A stretch of DNA of 64,000 nt from Thiodiazotropha sp037384425 (GTDB taxonomy: Bacteria > Pseudomonadota > Gammaproteobacteria > Chromatiales > Chromatiaceae), in the NCBI GenBank assembly GCA_037384425.1, contig JARROA010000013.1, forward strand, positions 1 through 64,000, given 5' to 3'. How positions within the stretch are numbered: position 1 is the first letter of the stretch; each line of letters starts with the position of its first letter. Below, piece after piece: positions 1 through 7,277 of the stretch. A program made the position numbers and the translations under genes. The notes beneath the pieces were generated by a model that saw only the letters and a list, made by a program, of their open reading frames with translations, was not told where the DNA came from and did not search any database.

Positions 1-84
1 AGTCACAACACTTAGTTTGCATAATAGAGAGCTATCAGTAGATAAATGTCTGAGATCACGCTGAAACAGAATCGCAGGGATACT

Positions 85-113
85 GCCTGTCGAAAACGGG
101 TTTTTCGACAGGC
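85..113. repeat. 12-bp perfect hairpin, probably the stem of an attC site
   Basis: GCCTGTCGAAAA (85-96) and TTTTCGACAGGC (102-113) are perfect reverse complements around a 5-nt loop. Three bases further on comes GTTAGGT (116-122), which fits the GTTRRRY core of integron recombination sites. The hairpin may therefore be the central stem of an attC site whose left part lies at or before the window edge. A free-standing REP-like hairpin is the alternative, since I could not find a matching RYYYAAC partner upstream. Confidence 0.45.
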
Positions 114-130
114 TCGTTAGGTAATCTGAA

Positions 131-517
131 TTGAGCGCACTTAATTACAAATCAGTTAGCACTGTAACAGCATTTGTTGCATTTATACTGTTTTTGATCC
201 TATTAGTAGCGCCTGTAATTATTTTTAAGTTGTTTCAGGTGCAAGGCAATGAATCGGCATTCTTTATATCAAGAAGAGCAGCGATGCTTTTTTTAGGCAT
301 AGCTACTTTTTTATGGCTTGGTCGCAATGCAATTCATTCTGAATTAAGGCAAGCTATATGTGTCGGTTTGTCATTATCTATGTTTGCTTTAGCTACACTA
401 GGTATTTTTGAATTTGTTCGTGACTTTGTAGGTATAGGAATATTTGCTGCTGTATCAACAGAAACAATTATTGGTTTTGCATATTACAGAATATGGAAAA
501 ATAATGGGAATGCCTAA
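131..517 (+). CDS. Small four-helix membrane protein, possibly carried on an integron gene cassette
   Basis: 128-residue protein of unknown function with about four hydrophobic segments (roughly residues 10-35, 48-62, 75-92 and 98-118) and a conserved-looking SRRAAMLFLG stretch after the first. The start is a TTG; no good ribosome site is visible. The gene is much richer in A and T than everything downstream, a sign of transfer. The stop codon TAA (515-517) lies inside GCCTAAC (512-518), which fits the RYYYAAC end of an attC site, and GTTAGGT (116-122) sits just before the start. That layout, one promoterless ORF squeezed between two core sites, is what integron cassettes look like. I do not recognise a functional family. 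Confidence 0.7.
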   Translation: MSALNYKSVSTVTAFVAFILFLILLVAPVIIFKLFQVQGNESAFFISRRAAMLFLGIATFLWLGRNAIHSELRQAICVGLSLSMFALATLGIFEFVRDFVGIGIFAAVSTETIIGFAYYRIWKNNGNA

Positions 518-553
518 CAAGCGGGTCAGGGTCGGTCCCAATGGTCGTTGGAC
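512..553 (+). other. Possible attC (cassette recombination) site remnant
   Basis: GCCTAACAAGCG begins at 512 and matches the conserved 5' end of many attC sites (RYYYAAC followed by AA). A GTTGGAC (547-553) fits the GTTRRRY 3' core. The distance, 42 bp, is shorter than usual attC sites, and the two ends pair imperfectly, so this may be a decayed or chance site. No integrase gene is in the window. Confidence 0.35.
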
Positions 554-638
554 CTCACAGCGCACTAGCACAAGACACGGGGTCAAAACAGGGCGGGATC
601 TCGTCATGGAGCGGTAACGAAGAATTAGGGAGTAACAA

Positions 639-3203
639 ATGGCGGAACAGAATTCGATAGTCCGGGGGGTTCTCCTCGGCGTGGTGCTGGCAGTAACTAT
701 CGGATTGTTTGTACTGAAGCCGTATTTAAGCCGAGAAGATCTCTATCTTGGCTTGACGCCCGATGAGGTTGAGCGCGATAGGGCCGAGGCCATTCGTGAG
801 ACCCTCGCGGGGGTTCCGGCTACCCCATCGACCACTTCATCCGCTCCCCGTCCTCCCAAAGAGCCACCGAAGGTAGTTACTGCCGGCGACAAGCAGCAAC
901 TGGTGGTCAATGAGGCGACTCTGGATACAACTGCAGCTAACGGTGAAGCTTCACCGCCACCGTATTTCCCGATTACGATGGATTACAACCATCAGGCGAT
1001 GTGGCTCGCGAAAGATGAGGATTTCAGTGATGGTGTCTCCTTGTGGGATCCATCTACCAGTGTGCTCAAATCCTGGCCCCTCGAACACGGTCCTTTCTCT
1101 TTTTTGATACCCCCGGCCCCCGCTGCGACTGCCGCCGGTCTGTTCCTGATCGGCGGAGTGCATATCGACAAAAGAGAGTGGTTGTACGATCCGACACGTG
1201 TGGCACTGATCACACGTGACGGCCATCTGTTGATGGCGCGTTTGCAGGAGGAGCGTGACCGGCCGAGTCTGCTTGCTCTGCGTGACCAGTCGGTTCTGGT
1301 GGTAGGCGGTTGCGCCGAGCAGTGTAAAAAGCGCGATGGGAGCACCTCGCACCGATACTCCAATGCGGTTGAACGCATCTCCCTTGTCGACAGCAAGCTG
1401 CATATCGACAGGTTGGCCGACCTCCCGGGGGAGCCGCGCATCGGTATCAGTCTGGTGGAGTTACAGGATGGGCGGGTGATGGCACTGGGTGGTTCATCCG
1501 GCCGCTACATGGGCAGCAAACCGATGTCAGCGCAAACCTGGTTTCTCAACCCCGCTTCCGGGAAGTGGGCGGAAGGCCCGACGATGAACACGGCGCGCAT
1601 GAAGGCGACCGCCACCTTGCTGGACCAGGGGGATGTGCTGGTGGTCGGCGGCTGGACGCCGGAACACGACTGGCAGAACGGGCCGTCTGACAGCGTTGAA
1701 CTCTGGGTGCCGGAGAAGAACCGGTTTTTCCCCGCGGCCCGCCTGCCGCTCAGAATGGCGGGGCACCAGGCCGTCTGGAGCGGTACCGGTACCGACCGGC
1801 AGTTGCTTGTCGCCGGTGGCATGGTCGGCGCCTGGAACGGCAACCGTGTCGTGCTGGGATACGATCAGAAGACAAAGCGCTGGCAAACCCGCGGCGAGAA
1901 CTGCATTGCACACAACCGTGACGGCTCACTCTTTCTCGCCCCGCTGATATCGCTCGCACCGGCGCAGATCTGGTGCATGGAGACAAAAGTTCCCATCGAA
2001 CGGGCATGGTCGGTCGTGGCATTGCGCGGTCCGGGCGAGGTGAACAAAACACCGCTGGCGGACAAGGCCGGTATCGCCTTACAACGTTCCCGTTTCGGTT
2101 TCCTGCCGCCAAAGGATGAGCTGCCGGGGCTGGTGGTTGGCGGTGCGGTCAGTGGCACGCCAACGGCGACCGTCGATGCGCTGTGGCTTGATGGGCGCAT
2201 GCTTGCACTTGCTCCACTCAACCATGCACGCACCTGGCCCCAGGTGTTCCGCTTGCCGCAGGGGGGTATGGTGGTGGTTGGCGGTGCCGATGCCGTGCAC
2301 AGCAACCGTTCCGATCCCTCGCCGCCGCCCGAGATCCTGTTCACCGATGGAGGGCTGGAACAGGCGCACTGGCAGGATCTGGAGCTGCCGTTGCCGCCCG
2401 GTGCGGTGTGGGGGCAACTGCGCGATGGCAGTTTCCTCATACTGAAGCCGGGAGGGGCCGTGGAGCAGCTTACCCTCAGCAGAACTGTGGATGGCGCAGT
2501 GCAGATCGCACGCCGGGATTTCCCCTCGCTCAACCGCTCGCGCAGGTGGTATAGCATGCTGGAAAAGGGCATGGATGTGGTGATACGCGAACTGGCCGAC
2601 GGGCGGATTATCGTCGCTGGTGGTCAGGTGCCGCGCCACCGCATCGCCCTGCTGGATGACGATGTGCTCTCCGCCGGTGGCGAGACCCGTTACGTCGGCA
2701 CAGGCCAGGATGGGGCGTCGTGGCAGTACGAAATCTACGACCCTGTGGCGAAGTGCTGGCACGAGTCGGCACAGTCGCTGACTGAGGGGGATTTGGCCGC
2801 TATTCTGGACGACGGCCGGGTGGTCAAGTGGGGTATAGACCGCCCCTGGGCATGGGAGGACGAGGCGCACCAGCCGGTCGGGATACTGCAGATCAGCCGT
2901 GCCGATGGCAGCGCCTGGCAGCAATGGCCGGCGGCATCTACACCGGCCATCGAGGTCGGTAATTACGGCTATGAATCCCGGCCCTTTGTGATGGACGACG
3001 AGCTGTTTCTCTCCGGCGCGCTTGTACAGCACCGCTCCGGAATCGGCATGGATGCGGTGCAATGGTTCAACACCTCCAGCCGGCAGTGGGAGACGGTGTG
3101 GGAGCTTCCGTCGGGAGAGAAGTGGCGGGACCACATTGGCCGGGTGGTGATCCGTACCCTGGCAAACGGCAAGCGGGTCATGTTGCCGGTAACGGAGAAA
3201 TAG
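639..3203 (+). CDS. Membrane-anchored kelch / galactose-oxidase-like beta-propeller protein
   Basis: 854-residue protein. Residues about 9-27 form one hydrophobic helix, followed by a Pro/Ser/Thr-rich linker (about 55-75) and then a long domain built of repeated kelch-type strands ending in G-G: for example LLIGGVHI, LVVGGCAEQ, VMALGGSSGRYMG, VLVVGGWTP, LLVAGGMVG, GLVVGGAVSG, MVVVGGADA and IIVAGGQV. The number of repeats suggests two propellers or one large one. Kelch repeats fit binding or, in galactose/glyoxal oxidases, a Cu-radical enzyme; I cannot identify the Cu ligands, so no enzymatic role is claimed. It is likely held in the inner membrane facing the periplasm. The next gene starts 4 bp after its stop, so the two are probably an operon. 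Start ATG is preceded by GGGAG at 630-634. Confidence 0.7.
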   Translation: MAEQNSIVRGVLLGVVLAVTIGLFVLKPYLSREDLYLGLTPDEVERDRAEAIRETLAGVPATPSTTSSAPRPPKEPPKVVTAGDKQQLVVNEATLDTTAANGEASPPPYFPITMDYNHQAMWLAKDEDFSDGVSLWDPSTSVLKSWPLEHGPFSFLIPPAPAATAAGLFLIGGVHIDKREWLYDPTRVALITRDGHLLMARLQEERDRPSLLALRDQSVLVVGGCAEQCKKRDGSTSHRYSNAVERISLVDSKLHIDRLADLPGEPRIGISLVELQDGRVMALGGSSGRYMGSKPMSAQTWFLNPASGKWAEGPTMNTARMKATATLLDQGDVLVVGGWTPEHDWQNGPSDSVELWVPEKNRFFPAARLPLRMAGHQAVWSGTGTDRQLLVAGGMVGAWNGNRVVLGYDQKTKRWQTRGENCIAHNRDGSLFLAPLISLAPAQIWCMETKVPIERAWSVVALRGPGEVNKTPLADKAGIALQRSRFGFLPPKDELPGLVVGGAVSGTPTATVDALWLDGRMLALAPLNHARTWPQVFRLPQGGMVVVGGADAVHSNRSDPSPPPEILFTDGGLEQAHWQDLELPLPPGAVWGQLRDGSFLILKPGGAVEQLTLSRTVDGAVQIARRDFPSLNRSRRWYSMLEKGMDVVIRELADGRIIVAGGQVPRHRIALLDDDVLSAGGETRYVGTGQDGASWQYEIYDPVAKCWHESAQSLTEGDLAAILDDGRVVKWGIDRPWAWEDEAHQPVGILQISRADGSAWQQWPAASTPAIEVGNYGYESRPFVMDDELFLSGALVQHRSGIGMDAVQWFNTSSRQWETVWELPSGEKWRDHIGRVVIRTLANGKRVMLPVTEK

Positions 3204-3206
3204 GCG

Positions 3207-4082
3207 ATGCGCGAATACAGAAAAGCGGTCTTTATGTGCCAACTGCTGGCGGGTTTTTCCCTGGTGCTTTCCGCGCCGGGAACGGCAGACGAAGTGACCC
3301 CCTTGGCGCAGTTCATTCAAAGTCGTTCTGCGGCGGCCTGGTCGGAGCCGGGGACGATCATGCAGGGGCGGGTGAAGTTTGTCACCGGCAGCGATATCTG
3401 GCAGCCTGGAGAGCAGTTTGCCGACGGCAGCGACTGGTTGGCACTGGTCTGTCACCAGACGGCGTGCCGCTTACAACCGGCACAGCTGACGGTTCAGGCG
3501 AACTCCTGGCAGGGCCACTACGACGATTCGCCAACGGCCGGTCAGACGTTGCTGTTCAAAACTGCTGAGGTGGGCGAAGGCAACGTGGTCGTCTGGTTTG
3601 CGACGGCCAAACTTCAGACGTGGCTGACCCCCGGGGAGGTGACGACCTGGTACTCGCCACAGGGCACGTCGCGACCCGCGACAGGCAAGGGGACTCTGGA
3701 GGCGGAGGTCGCCCTGCCTGACGGCAGTGTGGCCGAGCTGGTTCCACTGATGTGGACAGTGGCAGCCCAGGACCGGCTGGAGCCGGGGGGCGATCACTAC
3801 TCATCCCGCTATTACCTGCAACTGCGCAGCCAGGGTACGCGGCAAATGCTGCTCGGCGAGCTGGGCACCTGTTACGGCATCAACGGTATTACGCCGGAGG
3901 AATATCTGCGCTGGGCAGGCGATCTCGACCGGGATGGTGCCGCCGATTACCTGATCAGTTATATCGACGGGGAGGGGCCGGTGCACCTCTACCTTTCGGG
4001 AGACAGGAAGCCGGGCCAACTGGTGGGATTGTCCGGTGTATACGCATCGCCACCCTTTGGTGGTGAATGTTCCGGAGACTGA
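3207..4082 (+). CDS. Secreted protein of unknown function, partner of the kelch protein
   Basis: 291 residues with a likely Sec signal peptide: basic MREYRKAVF, a hydrophobic stretch, and a plausible cleavage after about residue 27 (APGTADEV). Near the C terminus the segment DLDRDGAADYLISY (about residues 233-246) has the D-x-D-x-D-G pattern of Ca-binding FG-GAP or dockerin-like loops. A few Cys residues could pair in the periplasm. Because it starts 4 bp after the kelch-repeat gene, the two proteins probably act together at the cell surface. I do not recognise the family. Confidence 0.65.
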   Translation: MREYRKAVFMCQLLAGFSLVLSAPGTADEVTPLAQFIQSRSAAAWSEPGTIMQGRVKFVTGSDIWQPGEQFADGSDWLALVCHQTACRLQPAQLTVQANSWQGHYDDSPTAGQTLLFKTAEVGEGNVVVWFATAKLQTWLTPGEVTTWYSPQGTSRPATGKGTLEAEVALPDGSVAELVPLMWTVAAQDRLEPGGDHYSSRYYLQLRSQGTRQMLLGELGTCYGINGITPEEYLRWAGDLDRDGAADYLISYIDGEGPVHLYLSGDRKPGQLVGLSGVYASPPFGGECSGD

Positions 4083-4393
4083 GTTTTCCTGGCGCCGCAC
4101 CCATCGACGCCGCCAGATTTACACACGTTTGAGTGCCTGTTTAGCTCAAAGGGAAGAATAAATAGGGTTAACCTGAATCCGTGACGGACACCGCCACGGA
4201 TTCAGGTTTAATATCGGTCGAATACCAATGCGGCTATATATACGTCGAATGGACATGATCTGTACAAAGTAGCTGAGCAGCATGGACTGCATTGGACAAC
4301 CGCCCAATAAAAGCGAGAACTCAGACGCCCAACTGCGCTTCGTGTGGAGCCGGTTACGCTGTCGCTGGGTTTGATACAAAAGGAGGTCAGGAG
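4083..4393. other. Intergenic stretch with a strong 14-bp inverted repeat
   Basis: No gene is seen here. It holds AACCTGAATCCGTG (4171-4184) and its perfect reverse complement CACGGATTCAGGTT (4196-4209) around an 11-nt loop. There is no clear T-run on either side, so it is only terminator-like; it could equally be an operator-sized palindrome or a processing hairpin after the kelch operon. A good ribosome site AGGAGG (4381-4386) ends the region. Confidence 0.6.
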
Positions 4394-5065
4394 ATGCGCA
4401 AGGCACTAAGCATGGAGGAATTGAAAGGCGTCTACGGAAAAATTGCAAAACGATATGATTTTCAGCACGGACTAATTACCTTCAGAACCGATCAAAAAGG
4501 TAGAGAATTTTTGGTCGATAATACTGTGAGTGAAGGTGATACGGTTTTGGATTCAGGTTCCGGCACCGGTAGCACTGGATTAATGGCCGCCAAGAAAGTG
4601 GGGCGCAGAGGCAAGGTGATCCTTTTCGACCTCAGTAAAGCTATGCTATCCGTAGCGCGGGATAAAGTCGTACAGGAAAATCTACAGGAAAGAGTGGCTT
4701 TTCGAGCAGGGGATATGGTTCACTTACCATTCGATGACAACAGTTTCGATGTCGTGCTCTCAACGTACAGTCTCTGCCCCTTGTATGATCCAACAAAGGC
4801 GGCATTGGAGCTATACCGGGTAACGAAACCGGGTGGCAAACTTGGTATAGGCCACTCAACAGAACCGAAACACAGGTTTGTCAAATATCTGTCAGACCGG
4901 GTTGAAGATATTGCATGGCATTTCCCCTGGCTGTCGATGGGATGTCGCTCTATCAGCGTTCTTCCTGTATTGGAGAGCGCGGGAGGCAGAGTTGTTCTCT
5001 TACAACATATCGGCATTCCCTTGTGGCCGTTTTTGGTATTCGTAATCGAGAAGCCTGCAAACTGA
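4394..5065 (+). CDS. Class I SAM-dependent methyltransferase
   Basis: 223 residues. The SAM-binding motif I is VLDSGSGTGSTG (about residues 48-59), followed by an acidic residue in VILFDLSKAML and the LPFDDNSFDVVLSTYSL motif IV typical of Methyltransf_11/UbiE-like enzymes. The ATG at 4394 is preferred over a start 34 codons upstream because AGGAGG lies 8 nt before it. The substrate is unknown; UbiE-like fold does not imply quinone methylation, and no quinone gene is adjacent. It stands alone, 153 bp before the STAS-like gene. Confidence 0.8.
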   Translation: MRKALSMEELKGVYGKIAKRYDFQHGLITFRTDQKGREFLVDNTVSEGDTVLDSGSGTGSTGLMAAKKVGRRGKVILFDLSKAMLSVARDKVVQENLQERVAFRAGDMVHLPFDDNSFDVVLSTYSLCPLYDPTKAALELYRVTKPGGKLGIGHSTEPKHRFVKYLSDRVEDIAWHFPWLSMGCRSISVLPVLESAGGRVVLLQHIGIPLWPFLVFVIEKPAN

Positions 5066-5218
5066 CAGGGCAAAACCACTCGGACTGTACACAGCGTCAC
5101 TCGTTCCTCGCTCTGCTTTTTCTACCGGTGACTTTCGATCTTACAAATACAGTCAGTCTTGTTATTTCAACGCGCTAACGATCTGATTTATAGAGGTACG
5201 ACAACTACGGAGCAGACT

Positions 5219-5584
5219 ATGTTTATTGTGAGTAAAACTGGCGAAAATCATCTGGAAATCACATTGAGTGGTAAGTTGGACTCAGATGATATGAAGCATG
5301 CGCTGGATGAACTGGAGGAAAAATCAAAGGATATCGTCAATGGCACCTTGCTCTACGATGTCGTTGATTTTCACCTGCCTGCCTTGGGGGCTATCGCTGT
5401 AGAATTCTCACGCCTCCCGTCTATGTTTGGTTGGATAAGAAAATTCAAACGTGCAGCGGTTTTGACCGACAAGGAATGGATCAAGAAAGTCAGCGAACTC
5501 GAAGGGGCATTCACCCCAGGTCTGGAAATCAAGGGATTCGCAAGAGCTGAAAGGGACAAAGCAATAACCTGGTTGTCGAGCTGA
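5219..5584 (+). CDS. SpoIIAA/STAS-like protein
   Basis: 121 residues from the ATG at 5219. The fold pattern (beta strand with LEITLSGKLDSDDMKHALDEL, then LLYDVVDFHLPALGAIAVEFSRLPSMF, ending ARAERDKAITWLSS) is that of the SpoIIAA-like proteins (DUF3478), which have a STAS-type fold and are thought to bind lipids or partner proteins. There is no typical phosphorylatable Ser of an anti-anti-sigma factor visible, so a sigma-control role is not inferred. A longer start at 5159 exists but has no ribosome site. Confidence 0.7.
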   Translation: MFIVSKTGENHLEITLSGKLDSDDMKHALDELEEKSKDIVNGTLLYDVVDFHLPALGAIAVEFSRLPSMFGWIRKFKRAAVLTDKEWIKKVSELEGAFTPGLEIKGFARAERDKAITWLSS

Positions 5585-5619
5585 TTCCATCAATCAGGCT
5601 ATATCTTCTTACAGAGGGA

Positions 5620-5636
5620 CGGGGTCAACAACCCCG
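5620..5636. terminator. Hairpin between convergent genes
   Basis: CGGGGT (5620-5625) and ACCCCG (5631-5636) form a short GC-rich stem between two converging genes. No T-run follows, so it is at best a weak, two-way terminator. Confidence 0.3.
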
Positions 5637-5671
5637 CGGGTTACCATGCGCGGTTATCCTTACCTGGTAGC

Positions 5672-6094
5672 CTAATCGACAAGAATCCCACGATCCGCAT
5701 ACCACTCTTTATCCAGCTTCCAGCGGACTTTTTCAATATCATCTCGGGTCAGTACCAGTTTGCGCACTTTGGATTGGAGCCTGCCCAGTTCCTTCTGGGC
5801 TTCAATCACAGCGGGATCCTGCTCTGACTTGTTTGCCAAACCCGGCTTGATCATGCCCAAAAACTGAACCGCCGGCATACTGGTAGAGCGGGGCGTCGAC
5901 ACCACCGCGGTCTTACCCTGAATCTCCAGGGCATGAAAACTATAGGGATAGGCGGCGATTTCCGCGTCCTGCTGCAGCATGTCGTCGATCTCTCCAAGTC
6001 GGAAATCGAGGTTGATCAGCCAGACGACGACTACGATCAGCAGTATCGCCCCAAGGACTCCGGCATATATTTTCGTACCACGATCAAGACTCAT
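5672..6094 (-). CDS. Small single-pass membrane protein of unknown function
   Basis: 140 residues: a short basic start, one transmembrane helix at about residues 10-27 (YAGVLGAILLIVVVVWLINL), then a soluble, mostly periplasmic domain with a charged C terminus predicted helical (EAQKELGRLQSKVRKLVL). I recognise no family. It is transcribed away from nasT, so the 129-bp gap may hold promoters for both, but nothing else ties it to nitrate use. Confidence 0.6.
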   Translation of the reverse strand: MSLDRGTKIYAGVLGAILLIVVVVWLINLDFRLGEIDDMLQQDAEIAAYPYSFHALEIQGKTAVVSTPRSTSMPAVQFLGMIKPGLANKSEQDPAVIEAQKELGRLQSKVRKLVLTRDDIEKVRWKLDKEWYADRGILVD

Positions 6095-6194
6095 CGGTCA
6101 GCCCCTCCAAATAGCCAACCCTAAATTCATCTGGCCCTCACACTCAATGACAAATCTCACCGAGCTGAACAATACCTGCCATCTAGCTCACCTT

Positions 6195-6210
6195 TGGCAC
6201 GCAATTTGTA
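6195..6210 (+). promoter_or_regulatory. Weak sigma-54-like promoter before nasT
   Basis: TGGCAC, 5 nt, then TTGTA resembles the -24/-12 promoter but has GT in place of the GC at -12. If used, transcription would start almost at the ATG (6224), leaving no room for a ribosome site. Kept as a low-confidence call because nasT itself has no visible ribosome site. Confidence 0.2.
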
Positions 6211-6223
6211 TTAGACGACGATC

Positions 6224-6826
6224 ATGTCGACAGCCAAAAGTACCAAACCGCTGCGCGTCATGCTCGTCGATGACAAGTCTGACCGCCGGGAAATGCTCGA
6301 TCTCGCCCTGCGGGACGTGGATTGCATGCTGGTGGCCTGTGTTTCGGGTGACAGCGATCTGTTGTCAGCGGTGGAAAGCTGCAATCCGGATGTGATCCTG
6401 ATCGACATCGAGTCGCCGGGACGCGACACGCTGGAAAGTCTGGAATCGGTACAGTCAACCGTGCCGCGTCCGATGGTCATGTTCTCCCAGGACGACAACA
6501 ACCAGACCATCCGTCGCGCCACGCAGGCGGGTGTAAGTGCCTATGTGGTGGATGGTCTTCAGACAAACAGGGTGCGTCCCATCATCGATGCGGCCGTGGC
6601 CCGCTTCCAGCACTTCAACTTCCTCGAATCCGAGCTGAAGAAGGCCCACAAGCAACTGAATGACCGCAAGGTCATCGACAAGGCCAAGGGCATCATCATG
6701 CGTCAACGCGGCCTTGGCGAGGAGCAGGCATACCAGGCGATGCGCAAGCTGGCCATGGACACCAATCGCAAACTGGCCGATGTCGCTCAGAACATCATCG
6801 AAGCCGCCAGTATTCTCGCTGGTTGA
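6224..6826 (+). CDS. nasT: NasT, ANTAR-domain transcription antiterminator
   Basis: 200 residues: a response-regulator receiver fold (about 10-125, LRVMLVDDKSDRREML, with Asp in VILIDIESPG) and a C-terminal ANTAR RNA-binding domain (about 135-195, LNDRKVIDKAKGIIMRQRGL then EEQAYQAMRKLAMDTNRKLADVAQNII). In Azotobacter, Paracoccus and Bradyrhizobium NasT binds a two-hairpin leader RNA and prevents termination, and is held inactive by the nitrate sensor NasS until nitrate is present. The leader with such hairpins lies directly downstream of this gene, which fits. No separate nasS gene is next to it, which is unusual. Confidence 0.93.
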   Translation: MSTAKSTKPLRVMLVDDKSDRREMLDLALRDVDCMLVACVSGDSDLLSAVESCNPDVILIDIESPGRDTLESLESVQSTVPRPMVMFSQDDNNQTIRRATQAGVSAYVVDGLQTNRVRPIIDAAVARFQHFNFLESELKKAHKQLNDRKVIDKAKGIIMRQRGLGEEQAYQAMRKLAMDTNRKLADVAQNIIEAASILAG

Positions 6827-6866
6827 TCGAACCAATCTGCACCAGGATGATTCAGTCTACCACCAA

Positions 6867-6920
6867 GTAGGTAGTAGATTTGGCTGAAAACAGTGCACTG
6901 GTTGCTAATGCACTACCTAC
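6867..6920 (+). promoter_or_regulatory. Possible upstream activator site (NtrC-like) inside a 9-bp inverted repeat
   Basis: GTAGGTAGT (6867-6875) and ACTACCTAC (6912-6920) are perfect reverse complements. Between and overlapping them, GTGCA (6893-6897) and TGCAC (6909-6913) form an inverted pair resembling the half-sites of NtrC boxes (TGCACC...GGTGCA), though the spacing is longer than usual. Its place about 135-150 bp before the sigma-54 promoter is where NtrC sites normally sit. Confidence 0.35.
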
Positions 6921-7041
6921 GGTGATGACGTCAGGCAGTACTGTGAATTCACATAACGTTTATCTGGCAAAACGCCAACGTATTGAAAATAGGAAAACAA
7001 ACCTTGAGGCAGCGATGTTCGCTCGCAGGCGACAGTAGAGG

Positions 7042-7057
7042 TGGCACAGCGCTTGCT
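7042..7057 (+). promoter_or_regulatory. Sigma-54 promoter of the nrt-nir-nas operon
   Basis: TGGCAC (7042-7047), 5 nt, TTGCT (7053-7057) matches the -24/-12 consensus with the correct 12-bp step from GG to GC. Transcription would start near 7068, just before the first leader hairpin at 7081, giving an untranslated leader of about 210 nt before nrtA. Confidence 0.75.
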
Positions 7058-7080
7058 GTTACGTTCGCAAGGTCGATCCC

Positions 7081-7159
7081 GGTCCAATGTCGGACCAGCC
7101 CAACGGAGGGCGTTGGTGATCGCTCCTGACGAACAGATTTAATCGGTCAACGCAGACCG
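7081..7159 (+). promoter_or_regulatory. ANTAR-target two-hairpin leader RNA (NasT binding)
   Basis: Hairpin 1: GGTCC (7081-7085), loop AATGTC (7086-7091), GGACC (7092-7096). Hairpin 2: CGGTC (7144-7148), loop AACGCA (7149-7154), GACCG (7155-7159). Both are 5-bp stems closing six-base loops with A at position 1 and G at position 4, the known signature of RNAs bound by ANTAR proteins. Between them a further hairpin, CCAACG (7100-7105) with CGTTGG (7111-7116), could form. An intrinsic terminator follows 15 nt later. This is a nitrate-responsive antitermination leader. Confidence 0.82.
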
Positions 7160-7174
7160 GCATAAGGACAAAGG

Positions 7175-7226
7175 CGTCCATTCCCACACGATCTTCGATC
7201 GTGCAGGGGGGTGGACGTTATTTTTT
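7175..7226 (+). terminator. Conditional terminator in the nrtA leader
   Basis: CGTCCA (7175-7180) pairs with TGGACG (7212-7217), CCC with the G-run, and CACGATC (7187-7193) with GATCGTG (7197-7203) around a TTC loop; a T-rich tract (7218-7226) follows. It lies 51 bp before nrtA and is the obvious target of NasT antitermination. Confidence 0.85.
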
Positions 7227-7277
7227 GCCTGCGGGACCACTGAACGTTTTTTTACATTGACCACGAGGTGTTTATTC

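Noticed and set aside
2079..3455. Open frame of 458 codons on the minus strand
   Set aside because: Crosses the boundary of two well-supported plus-strand genes; Arg/His-rich without motifs.
4394..5065. UbiE quinone methyltransferase
   Set aside because: Shares the general SAM fold but is isolated and the UbiE-specific C-terminal signature is not evident.
5219..5584. Anti-anti-sigma factor
   Set aside because: Fold is SpoIIAA-like, but no phosphorylatable Ser motif and no anti-sigma kinase gene nearby.
6195..6210. Strong claim of a sigma-54 promoter for nasT
   Set aside because: GT instead of GC at -12 and the inferred start nearly coincides with the ATG; listed only as a weak feature.
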